Source: Planctomycetaceae bacterium
Lineage (GTDB): Bacteria > Planctomycetota > Planctomycetia > Planctomycetales > Planctomycetaceae
Length of the DNA: 64,000 bases
Direction of reading: 5' to 3'
NCBI GenBank assembly: GCA_002726205.1
Contig: PBSL01000056.1
Span: 27,010-91,009, forward strand
In this document: one piece after another, positions 55,811-63,739 of the stretch
Layout of the letters: each line of letters begins with the position of its first letter
How positions within the stretch are numbered: position 1 is the stretch's first letter
Made by a program: the position numbers and the translations under genes
Notes under the pieces: generated by a model
Databases searched by the model: none
What the model saw: only the letters and a program-made list of their open reading frames with translations
What the model was told of the DNA's origin: nothing

Positions 55811-56560
55811 ATGAGCGATGACGCATCCGGGAAACTGGTCTACCGCCGCGTGCTGTTGAAGATGAGCGGTGAGAGTTTCTGCCGAAGTGGGGAATCGGGG
55901 ATCAGCATGGCCGAGGTGGCCTCGATCTCTGAACAAATCCAGCGCGTTGTCGCCTCGGGTGTACAACTGGCCATCGTCTGCGGGGGCGGAAACATTCTTC
56001 GTGGCAAGAAGTTTTCCGCGGTCAGTGCAGCGATCAATGCACCCACGGCTCACTACATGGGCATGCTGGCCACGGTGATCAACGGTCTGGCCCTGCAGGA
56101 TGCCCTGGAAAACGTCGGTGTGGCCACGAGGCTGCAATCGGCGATTCGCATGGAAGGAGTCGCCGAACCGTTCATCCGTCGCCGCTGCGTCCGCCACCTC
56201 GAAAAGGGTCGCGTCGTCATCCTGGCAGCCGGGACCGGAAGCCCTTTCGTCACCACCGACACCGCGGCGGCCCTGCGGGCCCGCGAGATCGAGGCCGATG
56301 TCGTTCTGAAAGCCACCCGGGTCGATGGGATCTATGCCGAGGACCCCGAAAAGAACCCACATGCGGTCCGCTACACTGACATCACCTACCGCGACATTCT
56401 CGCCCAGAACCTCGAGGTGATGGACGCCCAGGCCATCCATCACTGCATGGAACACAAGCTGCCGATCGTCGTCTTCAACTACCAGAAGACCGGTAACATC
56501 GAACGGGTGATTGCCGGTGAGAAGATCGGGACACGGGTGATGGCCGATGAGGACGGCTAG
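55811..56560 (+). CDS. pyrH: uridylate kinase
   Basis: The 249-residue amino-acid-kinase-fold enzyme has [12 protein letters not shown], the phosphate-binding [29 protein letters not shown] and [18 protein letters not shown], the last being the UMP-site region. It phosphorylates UMP to UDP. It stands between tsf and frr, the usual order in bacteria. Confidence 0.96.
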   Translation: MSDDASGKLVYRRVLLKMSGESFCRSGESGISMAEVASISEQIQRVVASGVQLAIVCGGGNILRGKKFSAVSAAINAPTAHYMGMLATVINGLALQDALENVGVATRLQSAIRMEGVAEPFIRRRCVRHLEKGRVVILAAGTGSPFVTTDTAAALRAREIEADVVLKATRVDGIYAEDPEKNPHAVRYTDITYRDILAQNLEVMDAQAIHHCMEHKLPIVVFNYQKTGNIERVIAGEKIGTRVMADEDG

Positions 56561-56641
56561 GCCGCGGCTTGCATGACCGACGCCATCGGGTACCTTTGAC
56601 GCCAGCAGCACACGGTCACCAGCAACGATGGACCACCAATC

Positions 56642-57202
56642 ATGGACCAGGATGAAATTCAGCTGGATTGCGAAGATCGCATGGAGAAGGCGGTCGGCGT
56701 CTACCAGGGGCAGTTGCAGGGGCTGAGGACCGGTCGGGCCACACCGGCACTCGTCGATTCACTTCGCGTCGAAGCCTACGGATCACCCACGCCACTGAAA
56801 CAACTGGCCGCCATCAACGTCCCCGAGCCTCAACAGATCGTCATCCGACCGTTCGACCCGGGTGTGATCAGCGACATCGTTCGCGCGATCCAGGCCAGCG
56901 AACTCGGACTCGCTCCCAATTCCGACGGCCGCCTGATCCGGCTGAACGTCCCCTCGCTCTCGACCGAACGGCGCCGGCAGCTGGTTTCACGTGTCAAGGA
57001 GTTGGCCGAGGAAGCGCGTGTCGCCATTCGCAACATCCGCCGCGACGCGAACAAGAGTGCCGACCAGGGCCAGAAGAACAAGCTCTTCTCCGAGGACGAT
57101 CGTGACCAGGTCAAGGACACCGTCCAGGACCTGACGAAGAAGCACGAAACCCTGGTCAACAACCTCGCCACGACCAAGGAAAAGGACGTGATGGAGGAAT
57201 AG
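56642..57202 (+). CDS. frr: ribosome recycling factor
   Basis: The 186-residue protein has the expected length and motifs: LRTGRATPALVDSLRVEAYG, NVPEPQQIVIRPFD, RLNVPSLSTERRRQLV and RNIRRDANKSADQ. It works with EF-G to split the post-termination ribosome. It is the last gene of the rpsB cluster and ends 6 nt from the convergent yidD stop. Confidence 0.96.
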   Translation: MDQDEIQLDCEDRMEKAVGVYQGQLQGLRTGRATPALVDSLRVEAYGSPTPLKQLAAINVPEPQQIVIRPFDPGVISDIVRAIQASELGLAPNSDGRLIRLNVPSLSTERRRQLVSRVKELAEEARVAIRNIRRDANKSADQGQKNKLFSEDDRDQVKDTVQDLTKKHETLVNNLATTKEKDVMEE

Positions 57203-57208
57203 TCGCGG

Positions 57209-57448
57209 TCAGGGTGGATCGTCGCCGCCGGGGTGCCACGGATGGCATCGCAAGATCCTCTTCACTCCCCGCCACGAACCACGAATCGCCCCGTACTTCT
57301 CGACGGCACCGATGAAGTAGTGGCTGCAGGTCGGTTGGAAACGGCACTGACGACCGAGGATCGGGCTCAGCAACAACTGGTACACGCGAACCAGCCCGAT
57401 CAGCACCAGGCCTGGCAAACGCACAACACCCTGGACCAGAGTGCTCAT
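57209..57448 (-). CDS. yidD: membrane protein insertion efficiency factor YidD
   Basis: The 79-residue protein has an N-terminal amphipathic/hydrophobic helix and the diagnostic block [22 protein letters not shown], then [23 protein letters not shown]. Its ATG overlaps the rnpA stop (ATGA). YidD assists YidC-dependent membrane insertion. In most genomes it lies between rnpA and yidC; here no yidC follows. Confidence 0.94.
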   Translation of the reverse strand: MSTLVQGVVRLPGLVLIGLVRVYQLLLSPILGRQCRFQPTCSHYFIGAVEKYGAIRGSWRGVKRILRCHPWHPGGDDPP

Positions 57449-57813
57449 CGGCTCGACTCGCTGGACGTCTCGCGGCTCGACAGCCGATTTGCCAGGTCCT
57501 GCAGAGACTTCCGCAGGTCGGAAAGCGAGGGATCGCTGCCTGGGCGGGGGATCAGGACCAGGTCCAGCCCTCCCGGCAATTCGTGTTGCTGCAACCGGAA
57601 GGCTTCGCGCATCAACCGCTTCAATCGCGACCGTCGTACGGCGTTGCCATGCTTGCGGGAGACGCTGAGCCCAAAGCGAGTATCGGACAACTGGCCCTCG
57701 GCAGCATAGACCAGCAGGACCGCATCACCAGCACGGTGACGGGCGGCGTACACACGATCGAAGTCACGCTGATGACGCAACCGCCGCCAGCGAGGCAGTC
57801 GCAAGTCAGTCAC
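57445..57813 (-). CDS. rnpA: ribonuclease P protein component
   Basis: The 122-residue basic protein starts at GTG and overlaps the stop of the upstream gene by 4 nt (GTGA). The RNR motif region is [24 protein letters not shown], and the N-terminal [12 protein letters not shown] is typical. It is the protein subunit of RNase P, which matures tRNA 5' ends. The usual upstream neighbour rpmH is absent; a small membrane protein and a J-domain protein gene take its place. Confidence 0.94.
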   Translation of the reverse strand: MTDLRLPRWRRLRHQRDFDRVYAARHRAGDAVLLVYAAEGQLSDTRFGLSVSRKHGNAVRRSRLKRLMREAFRLQQHELPGGLDLVLIPRPGSDPSLSDLRKSLQDLANRLSSRETSSESSR

Positions 57814-58136
57814 GCCCCGTTGTCTCCAAGATCCTCGAATTCACCGTCGTCCGGATCTCCTGTATTCTCGCGAGCCGTCGGCGGCACCTGCAAGGGCCAC
57901 ATGGGATCGGGAGACCCAACCGGCGGAAGTTCGTCACGAACCCGTCGCCGCAACCGGCCTCCCATCAGCATCACCAGCACGATCGCAGCCAGGCCCAGCA
58001 ACACGATGATCACCAACGCGGTGACCAGCAGCGTCGAACTGACCTGGCGAGCCAGTTCGGCTGGAGGAATCCCGGTTGCCGAACCGGATTCGACCCACGC
58101 CGACAGCCAGTTTGTTTTCGATTCGAGTTGGCTCAC
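57810..58136 (-). CDS. small single-pass membrane protein, function unknown
   Basis: The protein is 108 residues from a GTG that overlaps the stop of the J-domain gene (GTGA). The frame is open further upstream, but that part lies inside the J-domain gene. A hydrophilic N-terminus of about 35 residues precedes one strong membrane helix (LLVTALVIIVLLGLAAIVLVML), then a basic stretch (GGRLRRRVRDEL) and an acidic, Pro-rich tail. The positive charges after the helix suggest that the C-terminus is cytoplasmic. I recognise no family. Its tight coupling to both neighbours argues that it is translated. Confidence 0.7.
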   Translation of the reverse strand: MSQLESKTNWLSAWVESGSATGIPPAELARQVSSTLLVTALVIIVLLGLAAIVLVMLMGGRLRRRVRDELPPVGSPDPMWPLQVPPTARENTGDPDDGEFEDLGDNGA

Positions 58137-59038
58137 GGCACCTGCCACATCCCTTTCCGCGGCGATGCGTCCCGATCGGCCAGCCGCTGGTAAGCTTCCT
58201 GCTGTTGCTCGTCGACCTCCCTGGGCACGACGATCTTGACGACGACGACCTGATTCCCCTGCTGCCCGGTTCGGTCGTTCTTCAGTCCCTTCCCCTTCAA
58301 CCGCAACCTGGCCCCGCTGCATGTCCCGGCCGGAACCGTCACATCCAGGGTCCCCTCGACCAGTGTCGGCACCTCGATCCTCGCACCCAGTGCACACTCG
58401 GCCGGCGTGAGCGGCACATCCAGCACCAGATCATCCCCCTCACGGTAAAACCAGGGGTGAGTGGCCACCTGCACGGTGACCAGCAAGTCCCCACTGGGAC
58501 CGCCGCTCCCGGCCGCTCCCTGCCCTTTTACCCGCAACACCTCACCGTCGCGGATCCCGGCCGGAATTGGGACTGTCTGTCGTTGCTTCTTTCCAGACCC
58601 GGCCGACCCGATTTCCAGGTCGTACCCACCGCCGGTAGCAGCCATCTGGAACGAGACCTGGATCGTCTTCTTGATGTCCTCGCCCCGCCGGACAGCCGGT
58701 CGCCCGGGATCTCGACCGCCGAACAGGTCCCCAAGATCAACCCCGCCCCCGAACAGGCTCGAGAAATCAAACCCGCCTGGCATCTGGCCACCGGGTCCGG
58801 CCCCGCCGCCGGCCTGACGAAATCCCGACCCGAACCGGTCGTACTGCCCCCGGGTCTCCTCGTCGCCCAGGACCTGATAGGCCGCCTGCACTTCCTTGAA
58901 TCGTTCGACTGCTCCGCTGTCATCGGGATTGCGGTCCGGATGGAACTCGCGCGCCAGTCTCTTGTAGGCCTGGCGGATTTCATCCGACGAGGCGTCTCGA
59001 GAAACACCCAGAACCTGGTAGTAATTCTTGTTGGTCAT
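58133..59038 (-). CDS. J-domain co-chaperone, CbpA-like (no zinc finger)
   Basis: The 301-residue protein has an N-terminal J-domain (NKNYYQVLGVSRDASSDEI) with the HPD triad in REFHPDRNP, a Gly/Phe-rich linker (about 75-115) and two C-terminal substrate-binding domains (VPIPAGIRDGEVLRVKGQG, LDVTVPAGTCSGARLRLKGKG). The CxxCxGxG zinc repeats of DnaJ are absent, placing it with the CbpA/class B type. It would stimulate DnaK. No dnaK or grpE is adjacent. It heads the operon with the small membrane protein, rnpA and yidD. Confidence 0.92.
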   Translation of the reverse strand: MTNKNYYQVLGVSRDASSDEIRQAYKRLAREFHPDRNPDDSGAVERFKEVQAAYQVLGDEETRGQYDRFGSGFRQAGGGAGPGGQMPGGFDFSSLFGGGVDLGDLFGGRDPGRPAVRRGEDIKKTIQVSFQMAATGGGYDLEIGSAGSGKKQRQTVPIPAGIRDGEVLRVKGQGAAGSGGPSGDLLVTVQVATHPWFYREGDDLVLDVPLTPAECALGARIEVPTLVEGTLDVTVPAGTCSGARLRLKGKGLKNDRTGQQGNQVVVVKIVVPREVDEQQQEAYQRLADRDASPRKGMWQVP

Positions 59039-59095
59039 CGGTAGCGATCTGCGTGACTTTCACAATCCACGAACGCGACCTATTCTGCGGAGTAG

Positions 59096-60385
59096 ATGTG
59101 GAGATTCGCAATCCAAAATCTGATCTCGCGACCAGTCCGTTCCCTGCTCGCCCTTGCCGGACTTTCGGTCGCCATCACCGGGATGGTCGGTCTGTTCTCG
59201 GTTGCCGAGGGAATCAACCGGATGGTCAGCGAGACTTTCAGTCGAATCCCGGGGCTGGCGATCATGCAGGCCGGCGCGCCGCTGCCGTTGTTTTCAAGAA
59301 TGCCGGCGGCCTGGGGTGACGAAATCGAGTCGATGCCGGGGGTCAGGGTGGTCAACCCGGAGGTATGGACGCGGGTGAATGTCATGATGGGTGAACGGGT
59401 GATCGCCCCTCCCCGATTCCTCTTCGGTACCGGCATCGCGGCAAGAGAAAAACTGAAGGCCGATGTCTACCGCGACGCGATGGTCGAGGGCCGGTTCCTG
59501 AACGCCTCCGACAGGGGCCAGTTGCACGCGGTGATCAGCCGCCAGATTGCCGAGGATCACGACGTGGGCGTCGGGGAGGAGTTGGCGGTCAACGGTGACC
59601 CACTCGAGATCGTCGGAATCTATCACTGCGGCCAACTGATGCTCGACGTGTCGATCATCCTGGATATCGACGTCGTCCGACGACTCAACCGATTCGATCG
59701 CCAAAGCGTCTGTGCCTTCTACGTCGAACCTGATGGGACGGTCGAGGATCAGGTCCTGGTCAACAAGATCCGCGAACGGTTCCGGGGACGCGAGGTGAAA
59801 ACGTCCGAAGGAATCCCGGGAGTACTGGCGACCGGTCACCCGCTGATCGACCTGTTGCTGGCCATCCAGAACTGGCTGAGTGCCCGCGGGGACCCGCTGA
59901 CCAGCCCTCCGGTACACAACGATCCGGAAGCCGAACCGATCGAGGTCCGCACGGCCAGCGACTGGGGCGAGAGGTTCAAGGAGTTCAGTGCCGATCTCAA
60001 CCTGTTCCTGTCGGTAATGACCGGTATCGGGGTCGTGATCGCGGTGCTCTCGATCATCAATACCATGCTGATGAGCGTGACGGAGAGAATTGTCGAGTTC
60101 GGCATTCTCAAGGCGAACGGCTGGAACCGACGGGACGTGATGTTGTTGATCACCTGTGAGAGCGCGGTGCTGGGGGTGACTGGAGGAATCATCGGTTGCC
60201 TGCTGGGGCTGGCCGGCACGTCGATCGTCAACAGCACCTGGCCCGATCGGCTCCAGTTGTACGCCAGCCCGTCACTGCTGATCTTCAGTTTCTTCTTCAG
60301 CACGTTCCTGGGAATCTCGGGGGGACTGTACCCGGCCACCTGGGCCATGAAACTCTCGCCGATGGAAGCCATTCGCCGCGGTTAG
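59096..60385 (+). CDS. ABC transporter permease, MacB/FtsX type
   Basis: The 429-residue protein has an N-terminal membrane helix (SLLALAGLSVAITGMVGLFSV), a large periplasmic domain of the MacB_PCD kind (about 40-300) and three C-terminal helices of the FtsX domain, with GVVIAVLSIINTMLMSVTERIVEFGILKANGW as the signature stretch between them. The protein ends in SPMEAIRRG, as is usual. It works with the ATPase encoded 15 nt downstream, probably exporting or mechanically transmitting to a lipoprotein or peptide substrate. No outer-membrane or adaptor partner is adjacent. Confidence 0.9.
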   Translation: MWRFAIQNLISRPVRSLLALAGLSVAITGMVGLFSVAEGINRMVSETFSRIPGLAIMQAGAPLPLFSRMPAAWGDEIESMPGVRVVNPEVWTRVNVMMGERVIAPPRFLFGTGIAAREKLKADVYRDAMVEGRFLNASDRGQLHAVISRQIAEDHDVGVGEELAVNGDPLEIVGIYHCGQLMLDVSIILDIDVVRRLNRFDRQSVCAFYVEPDGTVEDQVLVNKIRERFRGREVKTSEGIPGVLATGHPLIDLLLAIQNWLSARGDPLTSPPVHNDPEAEPIEVRTASDWGERFKEFSADLNLFLSVMTGIGVVIAVLSIINTMLMSVTERIVEFGILKANGWNRRDVMLLITCESAVLGVTGGIIGCLLGLAGTSIVNSTWPDRLQLYASPSLLIFSFFFSTFLGISGGLYPATWAMKLSPMEAIRRG

Positions 60386-60400
60386 CCGCCGGGATCTGAT

Positions 60401-61093
60401 ATGTCCGCCTGCACGCCATTGATCCGGATCAAGGATGTCGCCCGAGAATTCACGCTGGGAACGACGACGGTCCAGGCCCTTCGCGGTGTGACCGCCGATG
60501 TCGCTCGTGGGAGTTTCCAGTTCGTTCTCGGACCTTCCGGAAGCGGCAAGAGCACCCTGCTGTACCTGCTGGGCGCACTTGACCAGCCAAGCCGGGGATC
60601 GATCGAAGTCGATGGACGCCAGATCGAGAAAATGACGCTCAGCGAAAAGAACCAGTTCCGCCGTAACGAGGTGGGGTTCATTTTCCAGAGCTTCAACCTG
60701 CTGGGAAATCTGACGGCACTCGACAACGTGCTCGTCCCTTTTCTGCCGGTGGGAGTCAAACCCGGGTTGCGCAGGCGGGCCGAGGAATTGCTCGACCGGG
60801 TTGGACTGGAAAATCGCAAACGGCATCGCCCCCATGAACTCTCCGGGGGTGAACAGCAGCGGGTGGCGATCGCCCGGGCGTTGTTGAAACAACCTCAACT
60901 GGTGCTGGCCGACGAGCCGACCGGCGAACTGGATCATTCGACCGGTGGCGAGGTGATCGGTTGCCTGCGAAACCTGAATACTGACCACGGCACCACGGTC
61001 GTCCTGGTCACTCACGATGAGAGTTACATCGAATCCGGTGACCAGGTTCTGAGGCTTCGTGACGGCAAGATCGTCGATCAACAACAGGCCTAA
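60401..61093 (+). CDS. ABC transporter ATP-binding protein, LolD/MacB type
   Basis: The 230-residue ATPase has Walker A GPSGSGKST, Q-loop FIFQSFNLL, signature LSGGEQQRVAIARALL, Walker B LVLADEPTGELD and H-loop VTHD. These are all intact and of the LolD/MacB/FtsE branch. It pairs with the preceding permease. Its stop overlaps the convergent redox-protein gene by 4 bp. Confidence 0.94.
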   Translation: MSACTPLIRIKDVAREFTLGTTTVQALRGVTADVARGSFQFVLGPSGSGKSTLLYLLGALDQPSRGSIEVDGRQIEKMTLSEKNQFRRNEVGFIFQSFNLLGNLTALDNVLVPFLPVGVKPGLRRRAEELLDRVGLENRKRHRPHELSGGEQQRVAIARALLKQPQLVLADEPTGELDHSTGGEVIGCLRNLNTDHGTTVVLVTHDESYIESGDQVLRLRDGKIVDQQQA

Positions 61094-61653
61094 CCGGTAA
61101 CTGCCGCCTCGATCCGCCGCTCCACGGCATCGGGATCCAACGGGTGACCTTCCCAGATGACCCGTCCGGTCCCGTCCAGCAGGTAGGCCGCCGGATAAGC
61201 CTCGACCCGGAACCTGTCGCAGACCTCACCCCCCGCGTCGTGCAGCACCGCAAAGGGAATCCCTGCCCGGGCCACATGCTTTTCGACCGCGTCGAGCGAG
61301 TCGATGGCGCCGTTGTCGATCTCGATGATCACCAGGCCCTGATTGGACCACTTCGTGTGCCACCTGACCAGGTGGGGCTCCATCGCGCGGCAGCCGCCTC
61401 AGTGAAGAAAGCTGAATTCCAGCCAGATCACCTTTCCCGCCATTTTCTTTGCCGACAGCGGCGATTCGACATTCAGCCAGGTTCCGCCGGATTCGATCGA
61501 CGGCGGCGGCTGACCCAGGAAACTGCCGGCCTGCAGGCTCGGGTTGTCAGTGGTGCCCCAGAACCCGAAACCGCCGTCCCGGTCACACCCCACCAGCCCA
61601 GCCATCGTGCCCAGCAATCCGCCAAGCGCCATCCGCCGCGTGCAATCAGTCAT
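61090..61653 (-). CDS. putative selenoprotein: lipoprotein-type thioredoxin-fold protein with UGGC redox motif
   Basis: Read with TGA (61399-61401) as selenocysteine, this is 187 residues from the ATG at 61653, which has GGGGAG 9 nt upstream. The N-terminus (TRRMALGGLLGTMAGLVGC) looks like an exported lipoprotein or Tat signal with Cys in a lipobox. The thioredoxin-like part starts at KMAGKVIWLEFSFLH, then U85-G-G-C88 and RAMEPHL, where family members have CxxC, and continues to AYPAAYLLDGTGRVIWEG, the cis-Pro strand of TlpA/ResA-like proteins. The two halves are in one frame with only this stop between them. A SECIS-like hairpin follows the TGA. Read conventionally, it would be two truncated ORFs (61399-61653 and 61090-61383), neither a complete fold. 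A nonsense mutation or sequencing error (TGC or TGT to TGA) is the main alternative. Confidence 0.68.
61360..61375 (-). promoter_or_regulatory. candidate bacterial SECIS element
   Basis: On the mRNA this is CCACCU-GGUC-AGGUGG: a perfect 6-bp stem with a four-base GGUC loop. The stem begins 24 nt and the loop 30 nt after the in-frame UGA. Bacterial SECIS hairpins lie immediately downstream of the UGA, inside the coding sequence, with a small apical loop whose first bases include G; the E. coli fdhF loop also contains GGUC. Position, size and loop sequence all fit SelB recognition. Confidence 0.6.
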
Positions 61654-61698
61654 CCCTGAAATCTCCCCTCTCATCCAGTTCGCCCGCGTCGAGCGTTG

Positions 61699-61728
61699 AT
61701 TCTAAGCGGGGAGCTTTTCCGCCGGCAA
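61699..61728 (-). promoter_or_regulatory. candidate promoter for the putative selenoprotein gene
   Basis: On the minus strand TTGCCG (61728-61723) and TAGAAT (61704-61699) are separated by 18 nt, with four and five consensus bases. The transcript would start near 61692, about 40 nt before the ATG at 61653. The gene therefore seems to have its own promoter, divergent from hslV. Confidence 0.45.
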
Positions 61729-61844
61729 CAGCGAATTGCGACGGTCGGCTGCGGTGCTTGTCGGTCCATGGCGCTGCTGGTACGGTTGAAGATCGTCTCG
61801 ACTGACACGTCTCCCGCTCCTTTCAACCCTGCTGTGGTCTGCTT

Positions 61845-62390
61845 ATGCCCAAGTCGCATTCGACGACGATCCTGTCGGTTCGCCATGGCGATCGCGTGGC
61901 GATCGGTGGCGACGGCCAGGTGACCCACGGTGACACGATCCTCAAATCCGACACCCGCAAGATCCGACCGCTGCTCGATGGCCAGGTTCTGGTCGGATTT
62001 GCCGGCAGCACGGCCGATGCCTTCGCATTGCTGGAGCGGTTCGAATCCAAGCTCAAGGACTTCCCCGGCAACATCCCGCGCGCTGCCACCGAGCTGGCAC
62101 GGGACTGGAGAACCGACCGGGTCCTCCGCCGGCTCGAGGCAATGATGATCGTGATCGGCGAAACCGACAGCCTGCTGGTGACCGGAAACGGCGACGTCGT
62201 TCAACCTGCTGACGGCATTCTTGGCATCGGCTCCGGCGGCCAGTTCGCCGTCGCCGCGGCACGGGCCCTGGTGGCACACAGTGATCTGGAGACCGCCGAG
62301 ATCGTTCGCACCGCGCTGGGAATTGCCTCGGAAATCGATGTCTACACCAACGATTCGATCGTCGTGGAGGAACTGGCGTGCGGGAACTGA
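61845..62390 (+). CDS. hslV: ATP-dependent protease proteolytic subunit HslV
   Basis: The 181-residue protein begins with a short propeptide; the catalytic N-terminal Thr is expected in STTILSVRHGDRVAIGGDGQVT, after cleavage behind Ser6. GSTADAFALLERFESKL, YLLT-equivalent LLVTGNGDVV and IGSGGQFAVAAARAL follow the family. HslV forms a double hexamer, a proteasome-like chamber in the cytoplasm. It overlaps hslU by 13 nt, so the two subunits are translationally coupled. Confidence 0.95.
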   Translation: MPKSHSTTILSVRHGDRVAIGGDGQVTHGDTILKSDTRKIRPLLDGQVLVGFAGSTADAFALLERFESKLKDFPGNIPRAATELARDWRTDRVLRRLEAMMIVIGETDSLLVTGNGDVVQPADGILGIGSGGQFAVAAARALVAHSDLETAEIVRTALGIASEIDVYTNDSIVVEELACGN

Positions 62391-63724
62391 CACCGCGGCA
62401 AATCGTCAAGGAACTCGACCGACACATCATCGGTCAGGACGCCGCCAAGCGATCGGTGGCCATCGCCCTGCGGAATCGCTGGCGATGGAAGCAACTGCCC
62501 GATGATCTCCGCCGCGATGTCGCGCCAAAGAACATCCTGATGATCGGACCCACCGGTGTCGGCAAGACCGAGATCACCCGTCGGCTCGCCCACCTGACCG
62601 GGGCCCCGTTCGTGAAGGTCGAGGCCTCGAAATACACCGAGGTCGGCTACTACGGGCGCGACGTCGAGAGCATGATCCGCGACCTGGTCGATGCCGCAAT
62701 CCATATGGTCAAGGAACTCAAGCGCGACGAGGTCCAGGAGGAGGCCCGGACGCGCGCCGAGGAGCGATTGCTGGACCTGTTGGTCCCGGAACCCGAGTGG
62801 GCACCCGACGACGATCAGCAGGAGGACCAGGCCGTCCAGCGCCACGAACGGACCCGGGAGAAATTTCGCGCGATGCTCGCCGCGGGAGAACTCGAGGACC
62901 GATCTGTCGAGTTGTTTATCGAGCAGCGGCAGACTCCCGTCCAGGTCTTCTCGAGCATGGGGCTTGAACAAATGGACGTCGACGTGCAGAACATGTTCGA
63001 ACGGCTGATGCCCCGGCAGAGCAATCAGCGCGAGATGTCGGTCCACGACGCCCGGCGGGTACTGATCGAACAGGAAACCGAGGGACTCGTCGATGAGGAC
63101 GCGGTCTCCGAGGAAGCCGTCCGACTGGCTGCCGACAGCGGCATCGTCTTTCTCGACGAAGTCGACAAGATCTGTGGATCGGACGAGTCGTCGCGAGGCG
63201 CCGACGTCAGCCGCCAGGGCGTTCAGCGCGATCTCTTGCCGATCATCGAAGGAACAACGGTGCAGACCCGCAACGGATCGATCAACACCGAACACATCCT
63301 GTTCATCGCCGCCGGTGCTTTCCACCGGTCGCGGCCGAGTGACCTGATGCCCGAGCTCCAGGGGCGATTCCCGATCCGGGTCGAACTCGACGACCTCGGA
63401 CGAGATGACTTTGTTCGCATTCTGACCGAACCCTCCAGCAGCCTGACCCGCCAGTACCAGGCCCTGCTCGACTCGGATGGCGTCAAGCTGGTCTTCGCCG
63501 ACGACGGAATCGAGGCGATCGCCGACATCGCCTACCAGGTCAACCAATCGACCCAGAACATCGGCGCCCGCCGACTGCACACGATCCTCGAACGACTGCT
63601 GGAAACAGTCAGCTACGAAGCACCCGAGGAAGGACGCGGGAAATTGACGATCGACCGGGAATTCGTGATGACAGCCCTCGAGGAAATCACCAAGGACGAG
63701 GATCTCAGCCGCTTCATCCTCTGA
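62378..63724 (+). CDS. hslU: ATP-dependent protease ATPase subunit HslU
   Basis: The 448-residue AAA+ unfoldase starts at a GTG with GGAGG 7 nt upstream, inside the end of hslV. It shows LDRHIIGQDAAKRSVAIALRNRWR, Walker A GPTGVGKTE, the pore motif EVGYYGRDVES (GYVG-like), the I-domain (about 110-240), Walker B GIVFLDEVDKI, sensor FIAAGAFH and the C-terminal NIGARRLHTILERLLE. The extreme C-terminus (DLSRFIL) is the segment that docks into HslV. Confidence 0.96.
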   Translation: MRELTPRQIVKELDRHIIGQDAAKRSVAIALRNRWRWKQLPDDLRRDVAPKNILMIGPTGVGKTEITRRLAHLTGAPFVKVEASKYTEVGYYGRDVESMIRDLVDAAIHMVKELKRDEVQEEARTRAEERLLDLLVPEPEWAPDDDQQEDQAVQRHERTREKFRAMLAAGELEDRSVELFIEQRQTPVQVFSSMGLEQMDVDVQNMFERLMPRQSNQREMSVHDARRVLIEQETEGLVDEDAVSEEAVRLAADSGIVFLDEVDKICGSDESSRGADVSRQGVQRDLLPIIEGTTVQTRNGSINTEHILFIAAGAFHRSRPSDLMPELQGRFPIRVELDDLGRDDFVRILTEPSSSLTRQYQALLDSDGVKLVFADDGIEAIADIAYQVNQSTQNIGARRLHTILERLLETVSYEAPEEGRGKLTIDREFVMTALEEITKDEDLSRFIL

Positions 63725-63739
63725 GTCCGCCGTCGGAGA

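Noticed and set aside
61090..61383. Separate 97-codon gene starting at the ATG at 61383
   Set aside because: It would begin in the middle of a thioredoxin fold with no ribosome-binding site, and it is in frame with the upstream half across one TGA; read-through as selenocysteine explains more.
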